A DNA stretch of 64,000 nt from Ancylomarina sp. 16SWW S1-10-2. GTDB lineage: Bacteria > Bacteroidota > Bacteroidia > Bacteroidales > Marinifilaceae. The notes below the pieces were generated by a model. The model was not told the DNA's origin. It searched no databases and saw only the letters and a list, made by a program, of their open reading frames with translations. Shown piece after piece: positions 45,537 through 55,322 of the stretch. Location: positions 62,582 through 126,581 of the forward strand of contig NZ_SADB01000011.1 in NCBI RefSeq assembly GCF_009669305.1. The letters are read 5' to 3'. Positions within the stretch are counted from its first letter, which is position 1; each line of letters opens with the position of its first letter. Both the position numbers and the translations under genes were made by a program.

Positions 45537-46629
45537 TTATGAAATCTCTTAAGAACATCAAATAGCTAAATAAAAAATGGAAGAATATGACTACACCAAT
45601 CTTTGCATATTGCCTATGCCAAATTGTTTTCTTCAACAATGGATAGATCAAAATTATTGGAATCATAAACCACGATAAGTATGCAAAACGATTAGAGAAA
45701 GAGGCTCTAATTATCAGAATCCAAAAAGCATTACTAATTAGGTAGGTATTAAACAATTGGATATACAGTTTATCTCTGTAACCTCGTTCAAAAATATAAT
45801 GATACCCCATATAGACGGGTATACCACTATACAAAAGAAAATCCCATCTAAATCCAGAACTTGCAAAGCTTGAATTCGAATTTTCATTAAGTATATAACC
45901 AGTAAGTCGATCATCGAATCCTAGGTTGGCAAAAAGGATCTCAAAATAAATTCCAGCTACCAAGGAGAGAGGTATAGCAACTAGCCATCCAATCAAAATA
46001 TTTTTTGTATTATGATACAGATAACCCAAACAAAAAGCGACAATAGGCAATAAGGTACTTTTATGTATCCCTACAGAAATAAAAAACAGAGAGAACATAA
46101 ACCATTTTCGATCGTAGAACGAAAATGCGAGCATTAATAAAGAGGTTGATAAACCATTACGAATTCCATTCACTCCGTATCCCCAAAAAGAGAAAGCTCC
46201 AAGGCAAATTACAAATGCATAAAAGTAGTAGCCTTTAAATAAACGTTTACAAGCCAACCATAATGCACCCGTGTAGATAACTGCACACAGAAGAAAAAAT
46301 GTTTCTTTTTCAACATATTGAGCTAAAGTCCAATTAAACCAAGAAAACAACCATTCTACATTTCCGTCCAACTCATATGGCATCCCCTTAACCACCTCAA
46401 ACATATGCCCATAAGTAGACATATCAACAAAATACCGCCCACTAAATGGACGCAAGCCCATATATAAAATTGTCGCAATGCATAAAATGCCCGCTCCCAA
46501 TTGTGTACCAGGAATACTTATGATTTCTCTACCAGTATTAGCTTGTGTAAAATACAATGTGTACAATACCAATATAAAACCTACCTGGTAATAAAAAAAG
46601 GTGTAATATTCTAGTGGAATTAAAGCCAT
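45529..46629 (-). CDS. EpsG-type polysaccharide polymerase
   Basis: A 366-residue membrane protein with about ten hydrophobic segments, the locus B polymerase. It matches the locus A EpsG protein in order: PLEYYT at the start, MGLRPFSGRYFVDMSTYGHMF near 56-76, GAFSFWGYGVNGIRNGLSTS near 139-158, GFDDRLTGYI and SGFRWDFLLYSG, and ISNAFWILIIRASFSNRFAYLSW near 300-322. The strong similarity of the two polymerases suggests that both glycans share the linkage formed at polymerisation. Confidence 0.87.
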   Translation of the reverse strand: MALIPLEYYTFFYYQVGFILVLYTLYFTQANTGREIISIPGTQLGAGILCIATILYMGLRPFSGRYFVDMSTYGHMFEVVKGMPYELDGNVEWLFSWFNWTLAQYVEKETFFLLCAVIYTGALWLACKRLFKGYYFYAFVICLGAFSFWGYGVNGIRNGLSTSLLMLAFSFYDRKWFMFSLFFISVGIHKSTLLPIVAFCLGYLYHNTKNILIGWLVAIPLSLVAGIYFEILFANLGFDDRLTGYILNENSNSSFASSGFRWDFLLYSGIPVYMGYHYIFERGYRDKLYIQLFNTYLISNAFWILIIRASFSNRFAYLSWFMIPIILIYPLLKKTIWHRQYAKIGVVIFFHFLFSYLMFLRDFIND

Positions 46630-46633
46630 ATGA

Positions 46634-47740
46634 TTATTGCAGTTGATTAAATAACTTCTCCCATTCCTTCATAATAATAGATCCCTCGAAACGTAAGATA
46701 TTTTGTCGAGCACTTTTACTCATTCCACATCTATACTCCTCATCTTTAATTAGTACCGAAACTGCTTCCGACAACACATTTACATCTCCATTCTTTACAA
46801 GAAGACCGTCTTCTCCTTCTGTAACAATATTTCTGGGACCGCAAGGACAGTCGAAACTAACAACAGGTAAACCACAAGACATAGCCTCAAGAAGAACCAT
46901 CGGAAAACATTCAGTATGCGAACTCATTACATACAATGATGCCTCTTTCATTTTCGCCTCTAAATTATTGGTTGCTCCACGTAGTTCAATAAAATGAACC
47001 AAATTGTATTGTTCTATAAGAGATGTCAAAAATTTAATATACTCAAGCTCTCCATCGCCATAAATGTGTAATTTCCAATCTGGAAATTTAAGCCCAATAT
47101 CTCTCCAAGATTTTATTAACATCTCAAAACCCTTAACGGGAGCAATTCGACCTGCAGCAATTACAATCTTTTCTTTTAACTGCTCATCTTTAGAATAAAA
47201 AGAAAGCCCATTGGGAATCACAAACACATTGTTAGAGAAAAAAAATTTTGCCTCATCTTTATTCAAAGCTACAAGTCCATCAAACTTTGATTCAATCCAG
47301 TGATTTAAATAATCTCGAAACGATCTCCCGTTCTCTTTAATACGTTTATCATCAAAATATCTGGAAGAATGAAACTCTTTAATCTTAGGTGTTTTGGGAG
47401 AAATAAATGGCATAAAATAGAAATCCCAAGCATAATTACACTGTATTATTATATCAGGCTTAATATCTTTTATTGCTCGTTTAAGTCTTTTTACATGCTT
47501 TGGTAAGCGAATCAAATTCTTGTAATGAAAATAACTAAGCTTGCGATCATAATTAATACTAAGATCAACATGCCTCAGCTTCGAGCTTACTTCGTAACAA
47601 AAATCATTATCCTTCTGCTCAGTTGTAATTAGATAGACTTCATGCTCTGGCTGAGAACACAAATAGTTAATTTTATTAGCTAAAACACGTTCTATTCCTC
47701 CATGTATATAAACCTGATCGGTATAGTATAAAATCTTCAT
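46634..47740 (-). CDS. Family 4 glycosyltransferase
   Basis: A 368-residue GT-B enzyme. ILYYTDQVYIHGGIERVLANKI opens it, AAGRIAPVKGFEMLIKSW begins the donor domain, and SSHTECFPMVLLEAMSCGLPVV carries the EX7E-type motif (ECFPMVLLE), followed by CPCGPRNIV. It is the closest locus B relative of the gene at 16414-17556. The gap to the polymerase gene is only 4 bp, so transcription and translation are tightly linked. Confidence 0.88.
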   Translation of the reverse strand: MKILYYTDQVYIHGGIERVLANKINYLCSQPEHEVYLITTEQKDNDFCYEVSSKLRHVDLSINYDRKLSYFHYKNLIRLPKHVKRLKRAIKDIKPDIIIQCNYAWDFYFMPFISPKTPKIKEFHSSRYFDDKRIKENGRSFRDYLNHWIESKFDGLVALNKDEAKFFFSNNVFVIPNGLSFYSKDEQLKEKIVIAAGRIAPVKGFEMLIKSWRDIGLKFPDWKLHIYGDGELEYIKFLTSLIEQYNLVHFIELRGATNNLEAKMKEASLYVMSSHTECFPMVLLEAMSCGLPVVSFDCPCGPRNIVTEGEDGLLVKNGDVNVLSEAVSVLIKDEEYRCGMSKSARQNILRFEGSIIMKEWEKLFNQLQ

Positions 47741-47761
47741 TAGCTTTAAATAATTATCTAT

Positions 47762-48877
47762 TTATTGAGTCTTATCTTCTTGAATTAATTGAGTGAATAA
47801 GGTATCCCACATTGGCACAATAACCTCAGGAAGATATCTCTTAACATTCTCTCGAGCCTTTTCCCCCATTTGTTTACGAATACCTTCATTCTTGATTAAA
47901 TATTTTAATCGATCTGCCAAACGATCTACATCTTTAGCTTCGACTAAATAGCCATCTTCATTATCAATAATGATATCAGCAGGTCCACAAGGACAATCAA
48001 ATGAAACGCAAGGAACACCACACGCCATTGCTTCTATAAGAACCATTCCAAACCCTTCAAATAAGGATGACAATAAATAAATTGATGAATTCTGATATTT
48101 CTCAAGAATATTTGGAGTTGGTTTATGAATAAGAATATATTGATCTAAACCTTTATCTTTAATTAATTGTCGAATTAATTCTTCATCAGGACCAGCACCA
48201 TATATATTCAAATGCCAATCAGGAAATTGCTTGGCTATTTTCTCCCACGTTTCTATCATTAAAGGATATCCTTTCTGATAAAATAAACGGCCTACAGCTA
48301 TTACTTCTTTATTCTCTAGTTTTGAAACTTCGTCAGGATAAAATGATAGAGGATTAGAAATAACTTTAATATTATTTAAATTCCATTCTTTAGTATTGTC
48401 TTTTGTCAAGGATATAAAAGAATCATATAAGCTACCACCTACATCCATCAATCTAAATTTCAATCTATTAATCCATTTCACCCATAAAGAATTGGAAGTA
48501 TTAAGCAAAACTTGTTTTGACACATGACGTTCATAAACCATCGGACAGAATTTTCCTAATAACCAAGGAGCAAACAATCCTTTTAAACCATCATCACAAA
48601 CAGAAATTATATCTGGTTCTACCTTCTTAATTATATCTCTTATTTTTTTTCGATAATTCCATATGTATTCCAATGGATTACCTTTTAAACTAACATCATG
48701 ATAATTAAGATTTTCACTAAAATTATAGAATAAGGCTTCATCACCTTGATTTAGAGTTAAAATATGCACTTCATACCCCATCAAATCAGCTAAATAACTA
48801 GCCTTAATAGATAAGACTCTTTCTAAACCTCCTGGTCCACAAATTTGATTTGTTATATACAGAATTTTTCTTCCCAT
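47762..48877 (-). CDS. Family 4 glycosyltransferase
   Basis: A 371-residue GT-B enzyme, close paralogue of the locus A gene at 13844-14944. ILYITNQICGPGGLERVLSIKA, YERHVSKQV, AVGRLFYQKGYPLMIETW and SSLFEGFGMVLIEAMACGVPC are the landmarks, with a normal EX7E motif and CPCGPADII. As in locus A, a pyruvyl transferase-like gene lies next to it upstream. The same pair in both loci suggests a shared sugar and shared decoration. Confidence 0.89.
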   Translation of the reverse strand: MGRKILYITNQICGPGGLERVLSIKASYLADLMGYEVHILTLNQGDEALFYNFSENLNYHDVSLKGNPLEYIWNYRKKIRDIIKKVEPDIISVCDDGLKGLFAPWLLGKFCPMVYERHVSKQVLLNTSNSLWVKWINRLKFRLMDVGGSLYDSFISLTKDNTKEWNLNNIKVISNPLSFYPDEVSKLENKEVIAVGRLFYQKGYPLMIETWEKIAKQFPDWHLNIYGAGPDEELIRQLIKDKGLDQYILIHKPTPNILEKYQNSSIYLLSSLFEGFGMVLIEAMACGVPCVSFDCPCGPADIIIDNEDGYLVEAKDVDRLADRLKYLIKNEGIRKQMGEKARENVKRYLPEVIVPMWDTLFTQLIQEDKTQ

Positions 48878-48930
48878 TTTATCCTTTCTTTAAAGCTAAA
48901 TTCACCCAATAGTTTTAAGCAAATTGTAAA

Positions 48931-49920
48931 CTAACCAGCTTCACGAGTCTTTAATTCTTCTATAAATGAAGTACATGTCTCTTTTAGATCCTTAACTATT
49001 GGAAGATGGTTTGATAAATTTGTCACCATTGTATCAGCTGTAATTAAACCGTTTAGGTTAAAATTATTTGTACATCGGCCATTATCATCAACATCAATGC
49101 GGTTAAATAGGTTGATAATACCATCGAAGCGGCATGTATCGACCTCAGAATTAAACCCGTTAATAAAAATAACAGGTATTCCCATTGCTAAACATGGCAG
49201 TGCACAATGAATACGAGATGTGATTACTAATTTTGCTTTCGCATAATCTTTAAGATAATTCTCAGCTAACGTAAATTTTTCAGCTTCAGTCAATGTCCCT
49301 TTGGGAAGAACTTGTGTCTTATATTTAGCTTTCTTAAAAAGATCAGGATGAATTATCTTTTTCAAATCCCGATTCTTTCTAAATATTTTAAATACATCAC
49401 CATTTATTATACTTCTTGCAAATTGTCTTAAGCTAGAAGTCACCGACGTAGAAGTTGGATAATTATAGAACGGATCAACGATATAAATATCGTCTCCCCT
49501 CAAACTATCGTCAACTTTGTAATTATCAAGAGTTAATGTCATACATCCTGAAAAATAAGCCTCAACTCCTTTTTCTTTTAATAGCTTGACTGTAAACCTA
49601 TCACGACATCCGATTGGTTCATGCTTTTTTAAATAAGCAACACTCTCGTCATTAAGTAAAAATGGAGCTGCACTAGAATTCAAATGAAATGAAACAAACA
49701 ATGGATGAATAGTTTTAGACGGAACCCAATTAAACAAATTGTGAGTAAACCATCCATTCATTATAAGCTTTACTTCGTCTCCGGCATAATGATAAAGTCG
49801 TTCTCTATCAATAAGGATAGGATCTTTCTTTAAAAACTGACGTGCAGCTAAGCTTTGTACATTATCTCCAAGATTGAATGTTCTTTCGCCTTCTTGATAG
49901 CTTAATAAAGCATGTTTCAT
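48931..49920 (-). CDS. Polysaccharide pyruvyl transferase family protein
   Basis: A 329-residue CsaB/WcaK-family protein. TFNLGDNVQSLAARQFL near 14-30 is the N-terminal glycine-containing block. LKKHEPIGCRDRFTVKLLKEKGVEAYFSGCMTLTL is represented by the GCRD and SGC..TL elements typical of the family, and VITSRIHCALPCLAMGIPVIF near 233-253 is the conserved S-R-x-H-x-A block, more canonical than in the locus A protein. It probably adds a pyruvate ketal, although many family members are untested. It overlaps the PP-loop gene by 4 bp. Confidence 0.85.
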   Translation of the reverse strand: MKHALLSYQEGERTFNLGDNVQSLAARQFLKKDPILIDRERLYHYAGDEVKLIMNGWFTHNLFNWVPSKTIHPLFVSFHLNSSAAPFLLNDESVAYLKKHEPIGCRDRFTVKLLKEKGVEAYFSGCMTLTLDNYKVDDSLRGDDIYIVDPFYNYPTSTSVTSSLRQFARSIINGDVFKIFRKNRDLKKIIHPDLFKKAKYKTQVLPKGTLTEAEKFTLAENYLKDYAKAKLVITSRIHCALPCLAMGIPVIFINGFNSEVDTCRFDGIINLFNRIDVDDNGRCTNNFNLNGLITADTMVTNLSNHLPIVKDLKETCTSFIEELKTREAG

Positions 49921-51194
49921 TTGATGAGTTTTAGTCTAAATTTCATATAAAAATTAAATAGGACGGGGTATTTATTAATGAGGGCAAATTTCCATTTTTC
50001 CCATGAACTAACTCTTTTTATCAGCTCTGGTTCTTTTATGTGAAAATTGCAAAAAGCTTCTAACTTCAACTTTTCAACTTGCCCATCATCAAAAACGAAA
50101 AAATGCTTTTGCTTTATTGCTGTAGCCTGGAGAATTTTCCAATGATTATATATTCCAAGAGTGTTTATCTTAGATTTTAATAAACTATCAACCTTCGAAT
50201 AAAATGAAGCATCAACTATAAATCCAAAATGATTCGGATTACTTCCTTCCAAAATGATTCCCATTATTGTTCTTAAACATTTCTCACAAGAACTACAGTT
50301 CAGAGTTTCTCTTCTTTCAGAATAACAGACTCGTAATCCAATAGATTTTTTCGTGCTTTTTGAGAAGTCTAGAATTGATTTAATCTTCTCCTGTCTTGAT
50401 AAATCATAACATTCATGAGTTATGTCTACATCTCCCCATTTTAATAACTCATCTGTAATTGGAGTTGAGCCCCAACTTATTTGAGTCTTCTTTGTATGTG
50501 TGGATCCTATGTAAAGGCTATCAATTTTAAGCAAATGTGTAAGTGGTGCTGTAACACCTAATAAAGCTAGCCCATGTTGAACTTGCCCCCACCATTTAAG
50601 ATTCACTTCGTTTTCAAACTTGTAAGTATAAAATGTTCTTAAGTTTGATGAAATTGTATACTTCAGATTTGAGCTTAAATATTTCTGAGTGTTATTATAA
50701 TCTAATAAATCATTCCAACGTTCGTCATCATCTAGTTCTATATCTGCTCCTCTGATTGAAAATAGTGATAAATCGTTAGTACAATGTCTTATATATGCCG
50801 ATATGGCATCGACACCACCACTAAATAACATGGCCTTTTTATCACTTTTAGCCTTAGAATTAGTAATTATATTATTGACTATCAGATCCCCTTTTAGTTC
50901 ATGGTTAGGATACATCTTTTGGAATTCAGATTTAAGCTCATTCACACATGTCACAAAACTGGAGTCTAGCTCTTCAATCTGAATTTTAAAATCTAAGAAC
51001 CAAGAAATAGGAAGTAAATTAGCTAATAAAGGAATCCCCAATATACTCTTAGGCACCGATGTGATATCAACTTCATAAGAAGCGAAAAACTTATTCTTTT
51101 TATCAAAGTACTTCGAGAACATAGTGCTAACCGAATAATCATAGATTATCGTTTTTCCATTCTCAACTACCGAAATATCTTTTATAACAATCAT
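49917..51194 (-). CDS. PP-loop ATPase, QueC-like, of unknown function
   Basis: A 425-residue protein with the PP-loop SGGVDA at residues 125-130, the ATP-pyrophosphatase signature, and a cysteine cluster (ETLNCSSCEKCLR at about 295-310, with an earlier Cys nearby) like the zinc site of QueC. The N-terminal 110 residues do not match QueC and contain hydrophobic stretches. Relatives of this kind in glycan loci are mostly unassigned; WbpG-type amidotransferases also use a PP-loop to aminate sugars but differ around the cysteines. A role in activating a carboxyl or carbonyl group of a locus B sugar is inference. Its stop overlaps the start of the pyruvyl transferase-like gene. Confidence 0.68.
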   Translation of the reverse strand: MIVIKDISVVENGKTIIYDYSVSTMFSKYFDKKNKFFASYEVDITSVPKSILGIPLLANLLPISWFLDFKIQIEELDSSFVTCVNELKSEFQKMYPNHELKGDLIVNNIITNSKAKSDKKAMLFSGGVDAISAYIRHCTNDLSLFSIRGADIELDDDERWNDLLDYNNTQKYLSSNLKYTISSNLRTFYTYKFENEVNLKWWGQVQHGLALLGVTAPLTHLLKIDSLYIGSTHTKKTQISWGSTPITDELLKWGDVDITHECYDLSRQEKIKSILDFSKSTKKSIGLRVCYSERRETLNCSSCEKCLRTIMGIILEGSNPNHFGFIVDASFYSKVDSLLKSKINTLGIYNHWKILQATAIKQKHFFVFDDGQVEKLKLEAFCNFHIKEPELIKRVSSWEKWKFALINKYPVLFNFYMKFRLKLIK

Positions 51195-51216
51195 ATCAAT
51201 CTATATCTCAATGGTT

Positions 51217-52752
51217 TTAAACTCGTGACTCAGATATTCTAGTTGAATTCTTTTTTCTTTTCAATAAGTTCCAAATCAATTCTTTCTCAGAATACCTCAT
51301 CCCGAATTGAAACATGACACCAGCGTACACACCAGTATATAAAACAGCTTTTATCAGAAAATTAATCCAGTTATTCCCAGGAATAAGGTTTATAAGCCAT
51401 CCTAAGCTTAGAATTCCAATCATACATATAAGAAAGCGTATTGCTAGCTCCTTAAAAAAACGAAGGATGTTTAGCTTAATAACACGTGTATAATAGATAT
51501 TCATGATGTTTTGAGAAACTAACCAACCAGAAACACTACCGATAATCATACCTGTGGCACCATATTTTGGTGCGAATAATGCGCCAATTACCGTTCCTAT
51601 AATCACAAAGGATAAGTATAAAACAGCTTTAAAAGCCAATTTCCCTTTTGCTTCAAGTATTGAGTTTCCAAAGCCTTGTACTAGTGGAACTGTATATGCA
51701 AACATAATTAGCATTGCTATTTGCCATGATTCAATAAACTCTGTACCAACCCATAAAATAATAAACTGCTCACCGTACAAAAAGAAGGCTCCCAATACAT
51801 ATAATAGAACCAAAAATGAAATTCGACCTACACGAATCATCATATCGGTTAGTTCCTTTCCGGTAGCTTCTTCTACTGCCATTTTAGTTGCCCTAGGCAA
51901 AAACACGCTAGTAATTGCACTTGAAAATGCACCGTAATAAGAGCCTAACATGATACCAATAGCAAAAATTGCAACAGTGCTTGTGTTAGTCAAAACACCC
52001 AAAACCATTTGTCCACTCTTCCATTGAAATTGACCTACAATAGCAAATACAAAAATCCAAACGGAGTATTTAAAAACTTCTTTTAATAATGGTTTATTAA
52101 ACCCACTAAATGAGACTTTTACTTTTAATACTTTAAATATATAATAGGCATTTGCACTTATTAATAGCAGATTCATGATCGTATCCAATACAATCATTCC
52201 AACAGCTTTTGCTCCGAAAAAAAGGATCACAACTAATAAAATGGAACGAAGAATGTATTTTATAATATTGACCGACTTAGGGTAAATAAATTTTTCGTAT
52301 CCTGAAGCTACTGCTGAAAAGGAATTACCGACCAAAGTAAAAGCTAAATTGAAGATCAAAATTGCAAACATCAACTTGGCCTTTTCAATCTCCACAGCTG
52401 TCATTGAACTTTCAAATATGCCTTCAAGATTCATATAGAAGATGCCTCCTATAAGAACTAATACCAGAGAAATCATCCCATAGATAAAAATACTCATCCC
52501 TAGAAATGAAGCTTCACCTATGCTATCTTTCTCAGCTCTATATTTGGCAACAAAGCGAACTATTGTATTATTTAAACCAAAATCAAGTAAAGTCATATAC
52601 CCTACAAAAGCACCCATTAACGTATACAGACCGTATTCAGCAACACCTAATTTGGTTAAAATATAAGGTGTTAAAAGTAGACCAACAATATTGGTAACAA
52701 CTATGGTTACATAGGAAAGTATTGCTCCTGCTTTTAATTGATTGACAGCCAT
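51217..52752 (-). CDS. wzx: Wzx-type lipid-linked oligosaccharide flippase
   Basis: A 511-residue polytopic membrane protein with about 14 hydrophobic segments. KAGAILSYVTIVVTNIVGLLL, GLNNTIVRFVAKYRAEKD, ITSVFLPRATKMAVEEATG and VQGFGNSILEAKGKLAFKA match the locus A flippase at the same positions. It should flip the locus B repeat unit. It follows the Wzc gene after a 64-bp gap, with no RmlA or ATP-grasp genes in between as in locus A. Confidence 0.91.
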   Translation of the reverse strand: MAVNQLKAGAILSYVTIVVTNIVGLLLTPYILTKLGVAEYGLYTLMGAFVGYMTLLDFGLNNTIVRFVAKYRAEKDSIGEASFLGMSIFIYGMISLVLVLIGGIFYMNLEGIFESSMTAVEIEKAKLMFAILIFNLAFTLVGNSFSAVASGYEKFIYPKSVNIIKYILRSILLVVILFFGAKAVGMIVLDTIMNLLLISANAYYIFKVLKVKVSFSGFNKPLLKEVFKYSVWIFVFAIVGQFQWKSGQMVLGVLTNTSTVAIFAIGIMLGSYYGAFSSAITSVFLPRATKMAVEEATGKELTDMMIRVGRISFLVLLYVLGAFFLYGEQFIILWVGTEFIESWQIAMLIMFAYTVPLVQGFGNSILEAKGKLAFKAVLYLSFVIIGTVIGALFAPKYGATGMIIGSVSGWLVSQNIMNIYYTRVIKLNILRFFKELAIRFLICMIGILSLGWLINLIPGNNWINFLIKAVLYTGVYAGVMFQFGMRYSEKELIWNLLKRKKNSTRISESRV

Positions 52753-52816
52753 TAATAAATTTGATTTTTCATATTTAATTGAATAGATACTACTCTAATT
52801 TTTTGTTACTCAAATA

Positions 52817-55273
52817 TTAATCGTTAGAAACGTAGCCATAACCATAGCCATATTTCTGAGTTTTTAAACCATTCATCACAAGTCCAACATTTTGAATATT
52901 TGCATCACTAAGCATTCTCATGTTCTGCTTAAGGTATTGCTTATTCGTATATTGATTTCTTACCACAAAAATATTTGTAGTTGAGTATGGTGTTAATAAG
53001 AAAGCATCAGTAACAATACCCATCGGACTAGTATCAATAATGATACAATCATATCGTTTTTCTAACTCCTCAAATAAGTCATGAGTTGCTTTAGAATCAA
53101 CTAACTCGGCAGGGTTTGGTGGTATAGGTCCCGATACAATACAATCTAAATTTTTATATTGTGTAGATTGAATCACCTCATCGATGGTATTATTACCAAT
53201 TAAATAGGTCGTTAAACCTAATTTCTCAGACAGACCCATATATTTTCCTAATTGTGGCTTTCTAAGATCAAAACCTAAAACAATAGTTTTTCTGCCAGCC
53301 AAAGCTAATATTCCAGCCATATTAACTGCACAAAAAGTTTTCCCTTCTCCTGACATTGAAGAGGTTACAAGAATTATTTGTTTCTCACCTGCTTTTTTAA
53401 AATAATCGAGACGTGTTCTTAATGATCTAAAAGCCTCAGTTATTGGTGATCTTGGAAATTTCTGTGTTAATACATCCCCTTCTTTTTTACTTAAGGCAAT
53501 ATGACCAACAATTGGGACGGAGGTAATTTCCTCAACATCTTCATCTGTTTGAATTTTATTATTAAAAAACTCTTTCAAAAGGATCAATAAAGCGGGTAAA
53601 ATCAAACCTAATAAAACTCCTATTTGGAATATTCTATTTGTTTTAGGCTCAATTATATCTTCAAAATAAGCTTGTTCAATAATTTCATTGTCAGGAAGAT
53701 TAGATGCTTTCTGGATTTGAGCCTCAACTCGTTTCTCCAATAGCATTGTATAAAGGTTATTAGTCAAGTCAAAATTTCTCTTAATATTCATAAACTGCTG
53801 TTCCTTACCAGGAAGCAGATTTTGTTCTCGAGAAATTCTAGCCTTTTGTTTCGCTATGACAGATTGCTGATGACCAATATACTCTTGCTGAGAATTAATA
53901 TTTTCATAAAGGGTAGCCAATATTGTTGCCTCTTGCCTTTCCAATTTCTCTAGAATGGGATTATTTAATTTTTCTTTTCCTTTATATTGAAAAAGTGACG
54001 ATCGAACCTTAGCTAACTGAGTAATATATTCATTTAAAACACTATGTTCTAAACCTACTGAAGCAGGAGAAATTAAATTATTATAATCTTCTCTTTTATT
54101 CAAATATCCTTTTAACCGCTCAAAAAATGAAGCTTGCATTTGTAGCTTTAATGCTTGAGAATCGATTTCTTGCAATCGAGAATAACCGGCCTCAACCTGT
54201 ACTGTAGGCATAACCACTTTATTAGACGTTCTAAACCTTTGTAGCTTAGCTCCCATTCTCCCTAGAGTGTCACCTAAACCATAAAGTTGCTGGTCAATAA
54301 AAGAGATTGTATTATTAGCTATCGAATTTTTATGATCTAATCCATTTTGAATCCACACGTCCATCAACTTATCTAAAAAAACTTTCGATTTTTCGAAACA
54401 AGTCCCAGTGGTAGACATATATGCAATGGAAGCTCCTTTTGCGGCATAGGATACTTGAATATTTTTAAAATCATTAATCATCCTTTTATTATCACGGATA
54501 ATAAAGAAAAAATCGTTGTCATCTAATAATTCTTCAAAATCAGGACTCAAACTTTCAATGGTAAAACCAAAATTTTGACCAACTATAACCTTATCCAATT
54601 CTAAACTTTCATCTAAGTTTATATTAGGAACAAAGTCTACATCTTCACCCTTAAAAAAATTATGAGCAATAAGATTCTCACCTTTTGCTGTTAACCTCAA
54701 TTCTCCAAATTCGTTCTTTCTAATATGAAACTCAACACCTATTAACTGCGCTTGAGTAGGATCTAAAATAACATTAAATGGTTTATCAGAATAAAATTCT
54801 TGTATTCCATTTTGCCCTGTAGAAAATAGAAATCTCTTTACTACTTTAAAAATATTATCAGTATCATATCCATGAATATCAATAGAATTCCTAGAGAAAT
54901 AACTTACATTAAAATCAAGTTGATTAAGAGTTTGTAGTATCTGAGATTCTGTTTTCAGTAATACAACTTGATTTTCAAAATTTTGCATATCAGGAGTAGA
55001 AAACCCGCTCATCATAGACATTTCTTCTGCCAGATAACCTTTAGACTCACTCTTAATCAACACTGTAGAATTAACTAAATACACAGGTGTTGTATTTTTA
55101 TTAATAAAAAATGCGACGATTAGCCCAATAAAAACACAAATCACAAACCAGTACCACTTCTTTAAAAAAAGATAAATCCATTTTTTAATATTCGGCTTTT
55201 CTGGCTTAGTCATATTTCCAAGACTAAAAACATCATTATTTACTGGATTATCCTTATTAGTAGACTGATACAT
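52817..55273 (-). CDS. wzc: Wzc-like polysaccharide co-polymerase and tyrosine autokinase
   Basis: An 818-residue paralogue of the locus A Wzc with the same layout: membrane helix near 38-58, Wzz/GNVR periplasmic region, long coiled coil, second helix near 550-570, Walker A GEGKT in SSMSGEGKTFCAVNM, VLGFDLRKPQLG as Walker A', and CIIIDTSPMG as Walker B. The tyrosine tail is short (YGYGYGYVSND) compared with the locus A protein. Much of the coiled-coil and kinase region is nearly word for word the same, so the copies are probably kept similar by recombination or a recent duplication. Confidence 0.95.
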   Translation of the reverse strand: MYQSTNKDNPVNNDVFSLGNMTKPEKPNIKKWIYLFLKKWYWFVICVFIGLIVAFFINKNTTPVYLVNSTVLIKSESKGYLAEEMSMMSGFSTPDMQNFENQVVLLKTESQILQTLNQLDFNVSYFSRNSIDIHGYDTDNIFKVVKRFLFSTGQNGIQEFYSDKPFNVILDPTQAQLIGVEFHIRKNEFGELRLTAKGENLIAHNFFKGEDVDFVPNINLDESLELDKVIVGQNFGFTIESLSPDFEELLDDNDFFFIIRDNKRMINDFKNIQVSYAAKGASIAYMSTTGTCFEKSKVFLDKLMDVWIQNGLDHKNSIANNTISFIDQQLYGLGDTLGRMGAKLQRFRTSNKVVMPTVQVEAGYSRLQEIDSQALKLQMQASFFERLKGYLNKREDYNNLISPASVGLEHSVLNEYITQLAKVRSSLFQYKGKEKLNNPILEKLERQEATILATLYENINSQQEYIGHQQSVIAKQKARISREQNLLPGKEQQFMNIKRNFDLTNNLYTMLLEKRVEAQIQKASNLPDNEIIEQAYFEDIIEPKTNRIFQIGVLLGLILPALLILLKEFFNNKIQTDEDVEEITSVPIVGHIALSKKEGDVLTQKFPRSPITEAFRSLRTRLDYFKKAGEKQIILVTSSMSGEGKTFCAVNMAGILALAGRKTIVLGFDLRKPQLGKYMGLSEKLGLTTYLIGNNTIDEVIQSTQYKNLDCIVSGPIPPNPAELVDSKATHDLFEELEKRYDCIIIDTSPMGIVTDAFLLTPYSTTNIFVVRNQYTNKQYLKQNMRMLSDANIQNVGLVMNGLKTQKYGYGYGYVSND

Positions 55274-55322
55274 ATAACTAGTATATAGGTGTGAAGTAAA
55301 ATGGTGAGACTAACCAGAACTA

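Noticed and set aside
51554..51937. 127-codon plus-strand frame
   Set aside because: It lies wholly antisense to the Wzx flippase gene, and a similar shadow occurs antisense to the locus A flippase; a by-product of the coding strand.
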